DNA of 64,000 nucleotides from Candidatus Zixiibacteriota bacterium (GCA_024231855.1 JAAEQD010000246.1:1-64000); one strand, 5' to 3'; positions 6,623-16,465 are shown, counted from the first letter of the stretch. Made by a program: numbers and translations. Notes: generated by a model from the sequence alone, not told the origin.

Positions 6623-7759
6623 TCAGGCGCGCCGCCAGCGATAAAGGACGATTTTCTCATCCCCGGTTATTTGCCCGATGTCATTGAAATAAACCACGAT
6701 AGCGTAGATTTCGCCTAGATAATTGATACTGATATCCGCCACATTGAAATACCTGTAATCGGGTCGGGCGCACTCTATCAGGTCAACCGAATATCTTTCG
6801 TGGGTGTTCAAATCCTTGCCCATAACGTAAGGGATATCGGCCCCAATTTCGCCACTATCGGGTGTTGAAAAACTATATCGTGAATGGAAATAACAGATCA
6901 GGTTATTATCGAATGTGCTCTTAAAATTATGATTACCTATTTGACGGGAAAACTCATCGCACAGCATCACCCGGCCGCTATTTACATCAATTACTTCGAT
7001 TAATTTATCCCGGCCGCGTTTGATCGTGAATTCAGACAAATCCTTGGCGCGCCCCTCGGCACGTGATATCCCCAATTGCCGCCCATTTTGATTCAAGACT
7101 ATAGCCGATCCCCCCCTTTGGTGAACATATATTTCGTTATTGGGGCTAATGCGTATCCGATTTGATGAGATATTATATACAGGGGAGTCGAATGACTCAT
7201 CTAGTCGATAGACATTGTCATTTCTTAATAGCCTGAATAGCTTATAGTTACGCGTCGCCGTTCTTCTACTGAATGGATTGGGGTATTTCTGTTTTGTTTC
7301 GGATTCATTTCTCGCGCTTAATTCAACGAAGATTTCGTCCCGTGGACCGACCCAGAGGTAATTCAATTTATAATAAGCCTCATATATTGGCGCCAGTTTG
7401 TTGTATCTCCCGGTTTTCGGATTAAGTACATATACGATATCGTCCCGGCGATTAATAAAAACAAGATCACCGCAGTTGAGAGCCCAGAAATAACCGATTG
7501 ATGGACTTTTGCTTTTTACTTTGCTATACCATGAGCCATTTCGGGAAAAATGTCCTTGAGTCATCGTCAACGAAAAATCTATGGTATATGAACTGGAAAG
7601 CGCAAGAGTAAAATAATAAGGCGCTTGAGCCGGACCGGTCTCAAAAATCGATTCTCTTAATAATTTTTTATAAGTTGTATCGCTATTGACCGAATCCGCG
7701 CCCGATAAAACTAGAATAATGATAAACATTGCCGGCAGTATTTTACGTGGGTATTTCAT
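6623..7759 (-). CDS. Secreted protein of unknown function, probable beta-propeller
   Basis: The 378-residue product starts with a signal peptide (ILPAMFIIILVLSGADSVNS). The rest is rich in short beta strands with repeated patterns such as LVFINRRDDIVYVLNPKTGRYNKL, YKLFRLLRNDNVYRLDE and SPNNEIYVHQRGGSAIVLNQNGRQ. These look like successive propeller blades of an NHL/YncE-like type. I do not recognise a named family and no catalytic motif is visible. It is the last gene of a long minus-strand run and lies 76 bp after the glutamate-receptor-like channel, so co-transcription is possible. A purine-rich GAGGCAAGAG precedes the ATG. Confidence 0.65.
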   Translation of the reverse strand: MKYPRKILPAMFIIILVLSGADSVNSDTTYKKLLRESIFETGPAQAPYYFTLALSSSYTIDFSLTMTQGHFSRNGSWYSKVKSKSPSIGYFWALNCGDLVFINRRDDIVYVLNPKTGRYNKLAPIYEAYYKLNYLWVGPRDEIFVELSARNESETKQKYPNPFSRRTATRNYKLFRLLRNDNVYRLDESFDSPVYNISSNRIRISPNNEIYVHQRGGSAIVLNQNGRQLGISRAEGRAKDLSEFTIKRGRDKLIEVIDVNSGRVMLCDEFSRQIGNHNFKSTFDNNLICYFHSRYSFSTPDSGEIGADIPYVMGKDLNTHERYSVDLIECARPDYRYFNVADISINYLGEIYAIVVYFNDIGQITGDEKIVLYRWRRA

Positions 7760-7835
7760 TCTCTTGCCTCGCGTTTACTTATTATACTCCTCAAAAAGAA
7801 GAATTATTCCAGAATACCTATATTTTCCAGGTCAC

Positions 7836-8915
7836 TCAATCGCCGATATACTTGCGAAGAATATCCTGCCACCAGGGCTCATGGGTCTTTTTCAGTATTA
7901 TCCGATTGATCCGCTCCCTTAAATTGCTTTGCTCGGGCAGACCGATACCATAATCCTGGTTTTCGAATATATTGGGTAAAACCCGAATTTTATTGCTTAA
8001 GCTCGTGTTGACCAGATAGCGCAGGATGGGCTCATCATAAACCATCGCGTCGATTGTACCGGCTTCCAGAGCCCTTAATCCCTCGATAGGGCTTTCATAA
8101 TTTCGATATCTGATTTTGTTGTTATCGAGATATAGCGCCGGCGATGATCCGGCAACCGTGCCAACCTTCACCCGGGGCAAATCCTCCGGGCCATTAACCG
8201 GAGACTCCAATTGAGAAACGGTTAGCACCGATGTAATAGTCGCTGTAAAACTCGAGATAATAATGATTGCCGTAAACATCCAAACAAACCCGATAAGCCG
8301 ACCGCCAAAAGTTGTCGGGGCTTTATCGCCGTAGCCGACGGTAGTCATGGTAACCGCCGACCACCAGAAACTATGGCCGACACCTCTGAGAAATCCACCG
8401 CCGAATTGCTTTTTATTTTTCTTCCTTTCAAACAGCCAAACCAATATTCCAATAAAAAGTAAAACCACAACCAGGGCAAATACGACTTTAAAGAATTGAA
8501 AAGACAGTACTCTCGATAGCGCCCTGGTAATAGTGCCCTCGCCTTTGGTGATAGTAGCGATTCCCAAGCCGGTATTATAGAACGGGTGTGTGAAATCGAT
8601 TACATGTTCCCGTTCGGATGTTATTGTCAGCGCCGCCACCGACGCGTCCAGCGTTCCATCCTGAAGCCCATCGATAAGGCCTTTCAAGTCGGTTTCATCA
8701 TATTTATAATTTAACTCCAGCTCCCTCGCGATCTCGGTCCACAAATCGATCGTGATTCCGGTCCAGCTTCCATCTTCGCCTTTTATGACAAACGGCGGCG
8801 TATGTTTGGTGCCGATAATTAGCGAATCGCTATCTTGAGATTGAGCTAAAGTAGAACCAGGAAATAATAAGCCGATAAGAATCGACCATAACAGTATTTT
8901 GGATAGTTTCGACAT
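7836..8915 (-). CDS. Prokaryotic glutamate-receptor-like potassium channel (GluR0 type)
   Basis: The domain order is that of GluR0. A signal peptide (1-24) is followed by the first lobe of an SBP_bac_3 amino-acid binding domain (about 32-130), TM1 (about 141-161), a pore helix with the filter TTVGYGD (191-197), TM2 (about 206-232), and the second binding lobe (about 236-345). TVGYGD is the canonical K+ filter. The binding lobe contains the ALTITSERE stretch, in which the Thr and Arg would hold the ligand alpha-carboxylate, and an acidic MVYDEP that would meet the amino group. This indicates an amino-acid-gated K+ channel in the inner membrane, sensing ligand in the periplasm. AAAGGGAG lies before the ATG. 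A second, unrelated channel gene lies 59 bp upstream. Confidence 0.9.
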   Translation of the reverse strand: MSKLSKILLWSILIGLLFPGSTLAQSQDSDSLIIGTKHTPPFVIKGEDGSWTGITIDLWTEIARELELNYKYDETDLKGLIDGLQDGTLDASVAALTITSEREHVIDFTHPFYNTGLGIATITKGEGTITRALSRVLSFQFFKVVFALVVVLLFIGILVWLFERKKNKKQFGGGFLRGVGHSFWWSAVTMTTVGYGDKAPTTFGGRLIGFVWMFTAIIIISSFTATITSVLTVSQLESPVNGPEDLPRVKVGTVAGSSPALYLDNNKIRYRNYESPIEGLRALEAGTIDAMVYDEPILRYLVNTSLSNKIRVLPNIFENQDYGIGLPEQSNLRERINRIILKKTHEPWWQDILRKYIGD

Positions 8916-8974
8916 ATCGGCTCCCTTTAAAAATTAACGGTTAATTGAATTATTAGTAAATTGATCGTTCATGC

Positions 8975-10447
8975 TTAAATTAATCTTTTTTTCCCAAATA
9001 GTTCGACCACCAAAAGGGCGAATATATATATGCCGATAGCCGCTTCGATACCGACAAACACCCTCGACCAGCGTACCGGTCTGAATTCGACATGCTCAAA
9101 CCGGAATAACTCCAGCCATTGCCTCGGCTTAACCGCCCCATAGCCGAATGTGGCAAATGACAGGATACTGAAATAGAGGCAATCGAGCAATAGCTTGCCA
9201 TGATTCCAGGGTAGAAGTTCCTCTCTGATTACGCCCCCGTATTGGGTCGCGGTTAATCCCGAACTTGACCATCTAAATGATTTTGCCAATATCGTTTGAA
9301 TAGCGTAAAATAAGGCGAATATAAAAACTACCGCGACCGAATATGGCAGAAGTCTGTCTGCCTTTGAGCCATAGCCGAAAGGCCACTTGAGAAACAGCAG
9401 GCGAAGAAAACCCAACAGCGGATTGTCGGCTAAAAGCCTTTTCGTTTCCACCTCATTTTCCCGGTAATGAAACTCCCTGGCTATACCGGGCATCAACTCG
9501 CGGTCATATAATGTTTTTAAATCGAGATAAGTAATCTCGGCATTTCGGAAATCTTCAGGCGTTTCCAGGAATAGTTCTTCGCCGATGACGAATCGCTTTT
9601 CAAGAGTATCGACCCAGGTTACATATCTTATATTTTTAGCCACGCCGAGGTTAACATTTAACAGAAATGTCGAATCCAATCTGGCCTCTTCCAAATCGGT
9701 CGATTGCAGTATGGCGCTGACCAGGCTGGCATTTTTAAGATCTACGGATGTCAGGGCCGCGTTTCTGAGATTCGCGCCATATAGAATAGCCCCTCTGAGG
9801 TCACATTTATGAAGAGATGAGTTTTCCAGGTCGGCTTCCGAAAAATTGGCGCCCTGGAGGTTGGAGTAGATTAGAAAAGCATCCCGCATATCGACATTAT
9901 CCAAACTGGCATAGGTTAAAACAATACTATCCATTGTAGCGTGATTTAGGTTGGCTCTGGTCAAAGATGCCCCGGTCAGATTACAACTGTCGATAACGAC
10001 GTACTGAAGGAAAGATTCATCCAGATTTACCTCTTGAAGATTCGATAAAACTATATGAGCCCCCTCGAGATGAACATAGGGCAGTTTGGCAGATTTTATA
10101 TCCTGTTCGACTAGCTGGATTCCCCGCAGATCGTAGTGGAGGTAGTCATATTCCTCCTCCGTGTCATAACCGAATTCTTTTAATCTTTCTTTTCTTTCCA
10201 GCTCGGCTTTGGTTAACTCCAGCCTATTAACAAATCCCGGCATAGGCAGGTTATTCCGAATTGCTGAAACGACTTGCGTGACTTTATCTTCGGTCCATCT
10301 GTTTCTGAGGCTATCCCTTTCCTGATCTGTATACGCGGTCCAATCCTTATAGGCGGATAATCTTATAGTTTCGGCGGAGCAATACTGATACAATACGCCA
10401 ACTGATAAAGTAATTGCCAGGAAAGTATAAAGTCTAACTGGTTTCAT
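8975..10447 (-). CDS. Pentapeptide-repeat ion channel protein
   Basis: I chose the ATG at 10447 (490 residues) because AAAGGTG lies just before it and it begins a good signal/anchor (VRLYTFLAITLSVGVLY). The longer frame would add nine residues. Residues about 105-260 are pentapeptide repeats of the A(D/N)LXX type (TGASLTRANLNHATM, LENSSLHKCDLRGAIL, LRNAALTSVDLKNASL), which fold as a right-handed square beta-helix. The C-terminal ~140 residues hold two membrane segments around a pore loop, FATFGYGAVKP. This is a two-TM ion-channel module whose filter TFGYG departs from TVGYGD and lacks the following Asp. The protein may link an extracytoplasmic pentapeptide sensor to a pore. The ligand is unknown. 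Confidence 0.8.
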   Translation of the reverse strand: MKPVRLYTFLAITLSVGVLYQYCSAETIRLSAYKDWTAYTDQERDSLRNRWTEDKVTQVVSAIRNNLPMPGFVNRLELTKAELERKERLKEFGYDTEEEYDYLHYDLRGIQLVEQDIKSAKLPYVHLEGAHIVLSNLQEVNLDESFLQYVVIDSCNLTGASLTRANLNHATMDSIVLTYASLDNVDMRDAFLIYSNLQGANFSEADLENSSLHKCDLRGAILYGANLRNAALTSVDLKNASLVSAILQSTDLEEARLDSTFLLNVNLGVAKNIRYVTWVDTLEKRFVIGEELFLETPEDFRNAEITYLDLKTLYDRELMPGIAREFHYRENEVETKRLLADNPLLGFLRLLFLKWPFGYGSKADRLLPYSVAVVFIFALFYAIQTILAKSFRWSSSGLTATQYGGVIREELLPWNHGKLLLDCLYFSILSFATFGYGAVKPRQWLELFRFEHVEFRPVRWSRVFVGIEAAIGIYIFALLVVELFGKKRLI

Positions 10448-10489
10448 CGACACCTTTGGTCTGCCCAATGGCATATAAAATGGTTTAAC

Positions 10490-11161
10490 TTATTCTTTTA
10501 GCGCCCCGATAGCTTGGCCGTAATCAGGAGAATTGAATATGTAGCTGCCTGCCACCAGTATATTGGCGCCCGCTTTAACGCATTTTTCCCCGGTAATATT
10601 ATTAATACCGCCGTCCACTTCGATGACGCATTCATAATCATACTCATCAATTATGCTTCTAACCGCGCTGATTTTATTCAATGTCTGTTCGATAAACTTC
10701 TGTCCGCCGAATCCGGGATTTACGCTCATCAATAATACCAGGTCGATTTCACCCAATATCTCATCGAGCAGAAACGGGGGATTGTGAGGATTAAGGCTAA
10801 CTCCGGCTTTGGCGCCAAGCTCTTTTATCGCCTGGATTTGTCGGTGAAGATGAGGACAGGCTTCGAGATGGACCGTAATATAATCGGCGCCCGCTTCGAT
10901 AAAACGAGGCGCGAATTTCGCCGGATTTTCAATCATCAGATGTACATCCAGGGGAAGCCTGGTTGTCTTCCTGACAGATTTAACCAGGCCCGGACCGAAA
11001 GTGATATTGGGCACGAAGCGTCCATCCATAACATCGAGATGAATCAAATCGGCGCCGGCTTTTTCCACTGCCTGTAGTTCCTCGGCCAGATTCGCGAAAT
11101 CGGCGGCAAGCAGTGATGGAGCTATTAATACTTTTCGCTGGTCGACGGCATCCTGGGTCAT
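10490..11161 (-). CDS. rpe: Ribulose-phosphate 3-epimerase
   Basis: This 223-residue TIM barrel interconverts ribulose 5-phosphate and xylulose 5-phosphate in the pentose phosphate and Calvin-type pathways. The family signatures are all present: IAPSLLAADFANL, HLDVMDGRFVPN (41-52, with metal ligands H41 and D43), LDVHLMIENP (D72, H74), VLLMSVNPGFGGQKF and IEVDGGIN. Its length is usual for the family. It starts four bases after the PASTA gene stop, with GGAG upstream, so it is translated from the same mRNA as rsmB and the PASTA gene, an arrangement seen in many bacteria. Confidence 0.97.
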   Translation of the reverse strand: MTQDAVDQRKVLIAPSLLAADFANLAEELQAVEKAGADLIHLDVMDGRFVPNITFGPGLVKSVRKTTRLPLDVHLMIENPAKFAPRFIEAGADYITVHLEACPHLHRQIQAIKELGAKAGVSLNPHNPPFLLDEILGEIDLVLLMSVNPGFGGQKFIEQTLNKISAVRSIIDEYDYECVIEVDGGINNITGEKCVKAGANILVAGSYIFNSPDYGQAIGALKE

Positions 11162-11165
11162 TGTA

Positions 11166-11918
11166 TTACTCCAATTGTGAAATCGTTAAATTGATAATAG
11201 TCCATTTGACAACTTCAGTCTCGGGCGGAATCGATTGGTATAAAATCGTTTCCGGCAGCATTCGATCATCCACCTTGTAACTGATATCCCCGATTATTAT
11301 GTAATTCTCTTCGGCCACCTGTTGGGCTTCGGAGAAATCGAGTCCGATAAAATCCGGTACTGGAATTAAAACATCGGTTTGCTTTCGGTTAACAACAAGT
11401 TGAACTTCAGCATTTAATTTCATCACCGTGGCGGCGTCGGGCCGGGATTCGATAATCACGCCATCGGGCAGTACTTCGTCGGTATACCATAATAAATCGC
11501 CCATGACCAATCCCTCTTGCTCGATCAGCAGCTTGGCCTCTCTTAGTGATATTCCTCTGAGACGCGGTACTGTAGCTGATGCCGCCCCCTTTGAAATCGT
11601 GACCCGTACTTTCATACCTGTTTTAACCGACGCGCCCGATTCCGGCAATTGGGAGATAACAGTGCCCTTGGGGTGCTGGGCGTTGAATTCCTCCAGCGCC
11701 ACTGTTATTTGGAGATTCGATTCTTTGAGTTTTATCTCCGCGGCTTGTCTTGACATATAGGTTATATCCGGTACCAGGCACTCATCGCCATGACGGACAG
11801 CTATAGGCATAACAACCTGATCCATTAATAAAGCAAAAATAAATATACCGCCGAAAAACACCGCCAGCGCCACTGTAATCGGTTTCCACTTATCGATTAT
11901 TGTATTTTTAATATTCAT
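11166..11918 (-). CDS. Membrane-anchored PASTA-domain protein
   Basis: The 250-residue protein has one N-terminal membrane segment (about 14-34, ITVALAVFFGGIFIFALLM) and three PASTA repeats (about 47-112, 113-183 and 186-250). Each repeat has the form of a VP-x-[LFY]-x-G or similar start, a helix with S-x-x-E-A, and a closing turn such as SQLPESGASVKTGMKVRVTISKG. PASTA domains bind peptidoglycan fragments or muropeptides. There is no kinase domain, so this is not a PknB-type receptor. Free-standing PASTA proteins between rsmB and rpe are a common arrangement, and here the gene is 21 bp after rsmB and 4 bp before rpe. A role in sensing or binding the cell wall is inferred. Confidence 0.9.
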   Translation of the reverse strand: MNIKNTIIDKWKPITVALAVFFGGIFIFALLMDQVVMPIAVRHGDECLVPDITYMSRQAAEIKLKESNLQITVALEEFNAQHPKGTVISQLPESGASVKTGMKVRVTISKGAASATVPRLRGISLREAKLLIEQEGLVMGDLLWYTDEVLPDGVIIESRPDAATVMKLNAEVQLVVNRKQTDVLIPVPDFIGLDFSEAQQVAEENYIIIGDISYKVDDRMLPETILYQSIPPETEVVKWTIINLTISQLE

Positions 11919-11939
11919 TTCCTTACCCAGTATGTAAAA

Positions 11940-13256
11940 TTACTTTCTTTCTATCAACGCGACAAACGCCCCATCGGATAAATGCCGATGCCCAATCAAC
12001 TCTAAAAATCCCGACTGGCTCACGAATTTTTCGTGTTCACTCAAATCTAATAACCGGTAGCCTTTGTTTTGTTTCAGGAAATCTTCAACGACCTGGTTGT
12101 TTTCCTCCGGTTCAAGGCTACAGGTTGAATATACGAGTTTGCCGCCGGGTTTTAACATACCGACAGCCGTTTTAATTAACCGCGCTTGCCTTTTTGCCTG
12201 ACGGGTGATATCGGCTTCTTGCAGGTTCCAGCGCAAATCAGGATTTCTCCTGATCGTGCCTGTCCCGCTGCAAGGCACATCCGCTAAAATATATTTAAAA
12301 TTTCGCCGGCTGGCAAACTTAAAAGTGTCGCAGCATACAGGAAATACATTATCCAATCGCCAGCGCTTGATATTACTTTTAAGTAATTTTAATCTTTTTA
12401 ATGAGTTATCAGCCGCTATTATATAGCCATCAGTCCCGACTCGGCCTGATAGTGACGCGGTTTTCCCGCCGGGAGCGGCGAATAAATCGATCACGATATC
12501 TCCCAATGAGACATCCAGGGCTTTCGCGGCCAGGCCCTGGGCCGGGTCGCCGATAATTATTGTCCCGCTTTCAAATGGCTTTGATCTCAGCAAAAGATGA
12601 GGTGTGAGACATTTGTAATAGCCGTCAAAAGAATCCAATCTCTCAAACCCAATATTTAAGCTATCGAGCTGCTTTAAAACCTCCTGTTGGGATGAATTCC
12701 TGTCATTAATATAGAAACACAGGTCAGGTGGCGTATTGCCCCAGGTTAGGAGTTTTTCAGTTTCTTCATAGCCGAATTTTTTTAAATATCTGCTGACCAA
12801 CCAATCGGGATATGAATGCTCAAGGCCAAGGTATTTAACCGGCTGATACTCGGGATTGGGTAATTTGACTTTCTCCGGCTGCCGAAGAAAGCTTCTCATC
12901 ACCGCGTTGATAAAACCAGCCTGTCGGGATGCGCAGAACTTCCTGGCTAATTCAACTGACTCGGAGACAACGGCATAAGTAGGAATATTATCGGCCTTCA
13001 GCAACTGGTAAAAGCCCAGACGCAATACCTGTTTTAATTTAGGTTCAAGGTTTTTTGATGTATAAAAATTATTCGCGAAGTAATCGACTTTTCGCTTAAA
13101 TTTAATGGTTCCGAAAAATAGCTCCCTGGCAAACGCCGCGTCTTCGGGCTTGTCGATTTTCCTGATCAAGTTGGCGATTATCGCGTGCGGATCTGCCTTG
13201 GAAGCTTGCCATTTCATTAAAGCCTTGAAGGCTATTACGCGTGAGATCGATGGCAT
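11940..13256 (-). CDS. rsmB: 16S rRNA m5C967 methyltransferase RsmB
   Basis: Starting at the ATG at 13256, one base after the stop of the upstream gene, the protein has 438 residues. The N-terminal ~140 residues are NusB-like helices (VIAFKALMKWQASK, RELFFGTIKFKRKVDYFA, VLRLGFYQLL). The catalytic part has the SAM loop DLFAAPGGKTASL, motif IV DVPCSGTGTIRRNPDLRW with one catalytic Cys, and motif VI VYSTCSLEPEENN with the second. This is the full RsmB architecture, which modifies C967 of 16S rRNA. The longer open frame, reaching 13292, would only overlap the upstream gene, so I rejected it. The gene is translationally coupled to its neighbours in a housekeeping operon. Confidence 0.95.
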   Translation of the reverse strand: MPSISRVIAFKALMKWQASKADPHAIIANLIRKIDKPEDAAFARELFFGTIKFKRKVDYFANNFYTSKNLEPKLKQVLRLGFYQLLKADNIPTYAVVSESVELARKFCASRQAGFINAVMRSFLRQPEKVKLPNPEYQPVKYLGLEHSYPDWLVSRYLKKFGYEETEKLLTWGNTPPDLCFYINDRNSSQQEVLKQLDSLNIGFERLDSFDGYYKCLTPHLLLRSKPFESGTIIIGDPAQGLAAKALDVSLGDIVIDLFAAPGGKTASLSGRVGTDGYIIAADNSLKRLKLLKSNIKRWRLDNVFPVCCDTFKFASRRNFKYILADVPCSGTGTIRRNPDLRWNLQEADITRQAKRQARLIKTAVGMLKPGGKLVYSTCSLEPEENNQVVEDFLKQNKGYRLLDLSEHEKFVSQSGFLELIGHRHLSDGAFVALIERK

Positions 13257-13257
13257 A

Positions 13258-15816
13258 CTAGACCAAATCGAATGGGTCGACCTTGTGAACACCTTGAAGC
13301 AGGAATTGGCCGGATCGATTATAAATGAAACTCAATGTTTCCTCCTCCGAATATCCCAGGCCGAATTTTAACACTTCATTGGGGCGAAGATAACCATCGG
13401 GCGTGAATCCCAGAAACATCTCCAGAAGGCCGTCATTAAAAGAGAGCTCGTATAAAAACTGACCGACTTGAAGTTCTCTTTGCTCTTCCTTTTTCGTCCG
13501 GGTAACGGTTAGCTCTTTACTTGCCACCAGATTATCGATTTTCGTCCGCGTTTCTTCGGTAATTTGCCCTACATTTACCGTATAGGAAGCGCAATTTATC
13601 ACTTTGGTAATCGAATCTATTTTGGAGAATGCCAGTTTGGTAGCGATGATATTTACGCCGGGAGGAAGGCAATTGCCCAGTCTGGCGAGATGGCTTCTTT
13701 CGAATGGCGAATCGAGCTGGATATCAAGATATTCGGCTTCGGAGGAAAAACCTAAAGGCAGCGGCGGCCCAAAAGAAAGCTTCATATGGGGATGATAGCC
13801 CTGGCTGTAGGCCACCGGGATTTTCGCTCGTTTGAGTGTTCTTGTGAATAACCTGAGCAGGTCGAGATGGGAATAAAAACGCATTGTCTCATCGCGCGAA
13901 TATTTAAGACGAATCTTGGTCTTTGTCGGCACGGCCGTCTGCGTGGCACGTTTCTTGGCCGTGCGGCCATAGCCGAAACTGTCGCGATTTTGCTGCTGAC
14001 GATCTTTTCTGGCAGCCGCTCCCGGAGGTAATTCGCCGTTGAGCGATCTTTCACGCTCATCTAATAGGAATTTGTTCGGAATGCCTTTATCGATATGTTC
14101 CCAGGGTAGAGGCTGATGGGCATATCTCGCTTGCAGTAAATCATCGATTGTATACCCGCAATCCGTGATAGCTTTTTCCCAGCGTTCGAATTCGAAATGC
14201 TCGCTCCAACCGTCCAGGCAAGCGCCGTTTTTAAAAGCTTTATAGATCACATCAGCCATCCGCCGGTCGCCGCGGCCCAGGATACCCTCAATAATCGCCA
14301 GATTCGGGTTCCGAAGTTTTAACGATACATTACGATTTTTGATGCTGGAGGTTAATGTACCGTAGATTTCCCGGATACTTTCGGTATTCGCTTGCTGTTC
14401 CCATTGCCACGGTGTGCCGGGTTTGGGGCAGAAAGGCGAGATTGTCACGTTGATATTCTTCTTGCCGCCCTTCGATCTGGCTATACGGGAGAGTTCTTTG
14501 ATCGTATTGATTATTCCGGCAATGTCGTTCTCAGTTTCGGACGGCAAGCCGATCATGAAATACAATTTCACCAATGTCCAGTCGTTATCAAATACCTTTT
14601 TTACGCCGTCAGTGATTTCATCCATGTCGATATTCTTACCCATCACATCGCGCATTCTTTGCGTACCGGCCTCGGGCGCGAACGTGATTCCCGATTTTCG
14701 CTGATGTTTCAAATACTCAAACATCACCGATGACAAAGAGCCGGGGCGCACCGATGGCAATGATAACGATATGTGATTTTGATAGAAAAACGGCACGATC
14801 CCCGATATCATCTCTTCCAAATCGGGATAATCAGTCGATGACAGCGACAGAAGCGTAACATCATCGTAACCGGTGGCAGCGAAGCCATCCTGTATTTGGG
14901 CGTAGATGTCATTGGGTTTTCTGGATCGCTGAGGGCGATACTGGTAGCCTGCCTGGCAGAACCTGCAACCGCAGACACAGCCGCGCATAATCTCGACAGC
15001 CAAACGATCATGGGTTGTCTCTATAAACGGCACTAAGGGCCTGGATGGGTAATACTCTTTCTTCAAATCCAGGCATGACCTGACCTTAACTTTTGCCGGT
15101 ATGTTCTCCGATACGGCAACGATAGATTTAAACCGGCCATTATCATATTCGGCGTTATAAAGCGAAGGTATATAAACACCCTTTATCCCGGCCAGATCAT
15201 GAAGCTTCTTTTCTTTTGATTCAGCGGCGTTTAGTTTCAATGAATCGATGATCTCATCGATTGCTTCCTCGGCATCGCCTAAGAACATCACATCGAAAAA
15301 CTCAGCCATCGGTTCGGGATTTAATATCGCCGGTCCGCCGGCCAGAATTAATGGATAACTTTCGTCACGTTGGTCGGCTTTAAGCGGGATTCCGGCCAGG
15401 TCAAGCATGCTGAGAACGCCGGGAGCGTGCATCTCGTAGGTAACGGAAAAGCCGATTATATCAAACTGCTTAAGTGGCGTGGAAGTCTCCAGCGAGAAAA
15501 GCGGAATCTCATGATCGCGCAAACGCCCGGCCATATCGGGCCAAACATTGAATACCCTCTCGGCTACACAATCATCGCGCCGATTGATGATATTATACAA
15601 TATCTGCTGGCCCAGATAACTCATTCCGATTTCATAAATATCCGGAAAGGCCAGGGCCACTTTGAACTTGTCGACGTGATCCTTAACGGTGACATTCAAT
15701 TCGTTGCCGATATATCTCCCGGGTTTTATTACGAAAGGTAATACCTCTTTTTCGAGTCTACTCCAGAGTTGGTTTTTATATTGAAAATATTTATTAGCGG
15801 CCAAAAAATCCTCCAT
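13258..15816 (-). CDS. Fused B12-binding/radical SAM (TIGR03960) and DUF2344 protein
   Basis: The 852-residue protein carries an N-terminal B12-like domain (about 60-200, with LAFPDIYEIGMSYLGQQILYN). A radical SAM core follows with C280-x3-C284-x2-C287 in RGCVCGCRFCQAGYQYRP. The C-terminal ~210 residues (from about 640, KIRLKYSRDETMRFYSHLDLLR) are the DUF2344/TIGR03936 domain. This fusion is widespread next to ribonuclease E/G, ribosomal proteins L21/L27 or rsmB, and it has no settled biochemical role; an RNA-modification function has been suggested by context. A charged, Gln-rich linker (RKDRQQQNRDSFGYGR) separates the two halves. It is the first gene of the rsmB-PASTA-rpe transcript. Identification of the family is firm; the function is open. 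Confidence 0.92.
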   Translation of the reverse strand: MEDFLAANKYFQYKNQLWSRLEKEVLPFVIKPGRYIGNELNVTVKDHVDKFKVALAFPDIYEIGMSYLGQQILYNIINRRDDCVAERVFNVWPDMAGRLRDHEIPLFSLETSTPLKQFDIIGFSVTYEMHAPGVLSMLDLAGIPLKADQRDESYPLILAGGPAILNPEPMAEFFDVMFLGDAEEAIDEIIDSLKLNAAESKEKKLHDLAGIKGVYIPSLYNAEYDNGRFKSIVAVSENIPAKVKVRSCLDLKKEYYPSRPLVPFIETTHDRLAVEIMRGCVCGCRFCQAGYQYRPQRSRKPNDIYAQIQDGFAATGYDDVTLLSLSSTDYPDLEEMISGIVPFFYQNHISLSLPSVRPGSLSSVMFEYLKHQRKSGITFAPEAGTQRMRDVMGKNIDMDEITDGVKKVFDNDWTLVKLYFMIGLPSETENDIAGIINTIKELSRIARSKGGKKNINVTISPFCPKPGTPWQWEQQANTESIREIYGTLTSSIKNRNVSLKLRNPNLAIIEGILGRGDRRMADVIYKAFKNGACLDGWSEHFEFERWEKAITDCGYTIDDLLQARYAHQPLPWEHIDKGIPNKFLLDERERSLNGELPPGAAARKDRQQQNRDSFGYGRTAKKRATQTAVPTKTKIRLKYSRDETMRFYSHLDLLRLFTRTLKRAKIPVAYSQGYHPHMKLSFGPPLPLGFSSEAEYLDIQLDSPFERSHLARLGNCLPPGVNIIATKLAFSKIDSITKVINCASYTVNVGQITEETRTKIDNLVASKELTVTRTKKEEQRELQVGQFLYELSFNDGLLEMFLGFTPDGYLRPNEVLKFGLGYSEEETLSFIYNRSGQFLLQGVHKVDPFDLV

Positions 15817-15916
15817 AGTTTGAAAGCAAGATAAGTTTTACGTATATGGCTGTCAATCGTAAAACGGTTTAATGGCAGATTTGACTTATCATATAAATGT
15901 AATTAAACGCTGATTA

Positions 15917-16465
15917 TTATAACTCTATAGCGTATATTGATTTGTTATTATCGATATCGAGTTCTTCAAAACCCGCCTCCAGGTACATTTGCCTGGGCCC
16001 TGTCCATAGGTCATCTTCCGAGGTTGAATCATCATGCCTGGGAAAGGCTTCCACCTTTTTTATCCCCCGGTTCCTTAAATCCGCCATAATTTCTTTTAAC
16101 ATGAAAGAGGCTAAACCTTTACGGCGCCGTTCTGCGGCAATAAAAAAACAGGTTACTGCCCAAGTGTTAAAATCGGGCTTAAGGTCAAATTGACGCACTA
16201 ACTTTTTTAGACGATCCCGTCTGCCGACCTGGCACCAGCCGATAGGACTATTATCCTCGCAAAGCAGATACCCGTCATAATGCCCTTCATCCAGCAATTT
16301 TACTCGTAGTCTGCGGTTATCGGCTTCGGTTCGTTGCCCCCAACCATCCCAGGTTTCGACCCACCAGGCCACACAATAACACCAGCCACCGCCGTTTTTT
16401 TCGCAGTGGACTTTAAAAAAGTCATCCCGATTGCCCGGGGCAAATCGTTCTATTTTTAAATTCAT
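15917..16465 (-). CDS. GNAT-family N-acetyltransferase
   Basis: This 182-residue protein has the GNAT order: an N-terminal strand and helix (RDDFFKVHCEKNGGGWCYCVAWW), a beta-bulge strand (GYLLCEDNSPIGWCQVGRR), and the acetyl-CoA loop ERRRKGLASFMLKEIMADL, equivalent to Q/RxxGxG/A. It ends with a strand-helix MYLEAGFEELD. The Cys-rich opening with CYCVAWW and the closing EAGF resemble a subgroup often annotated simply as GNAT. The substrate is unknown. AGGAG is 11 bases before the ATG. It appears monocistronic, with 100 bp to the radical SAM gene downstream. Confidence 0.85.
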   Translation of the reverse strand: MNLKIERFAPGNRDDFFKVHCEKNGGGWCYCVAWWVETWDGWGQRTEADNRRLRVKLLDEGHYDGYLLCEDNSPIGWCQVGRRDRLKKLVRQFDLKPDFNTWAVTCFFIAAERRRKGLASFMLKEIMADLRNRGIKKVEAFPRHDDSTSEDDLWTGPRQMYLEAGFEELDIDNNKSIYAIEL

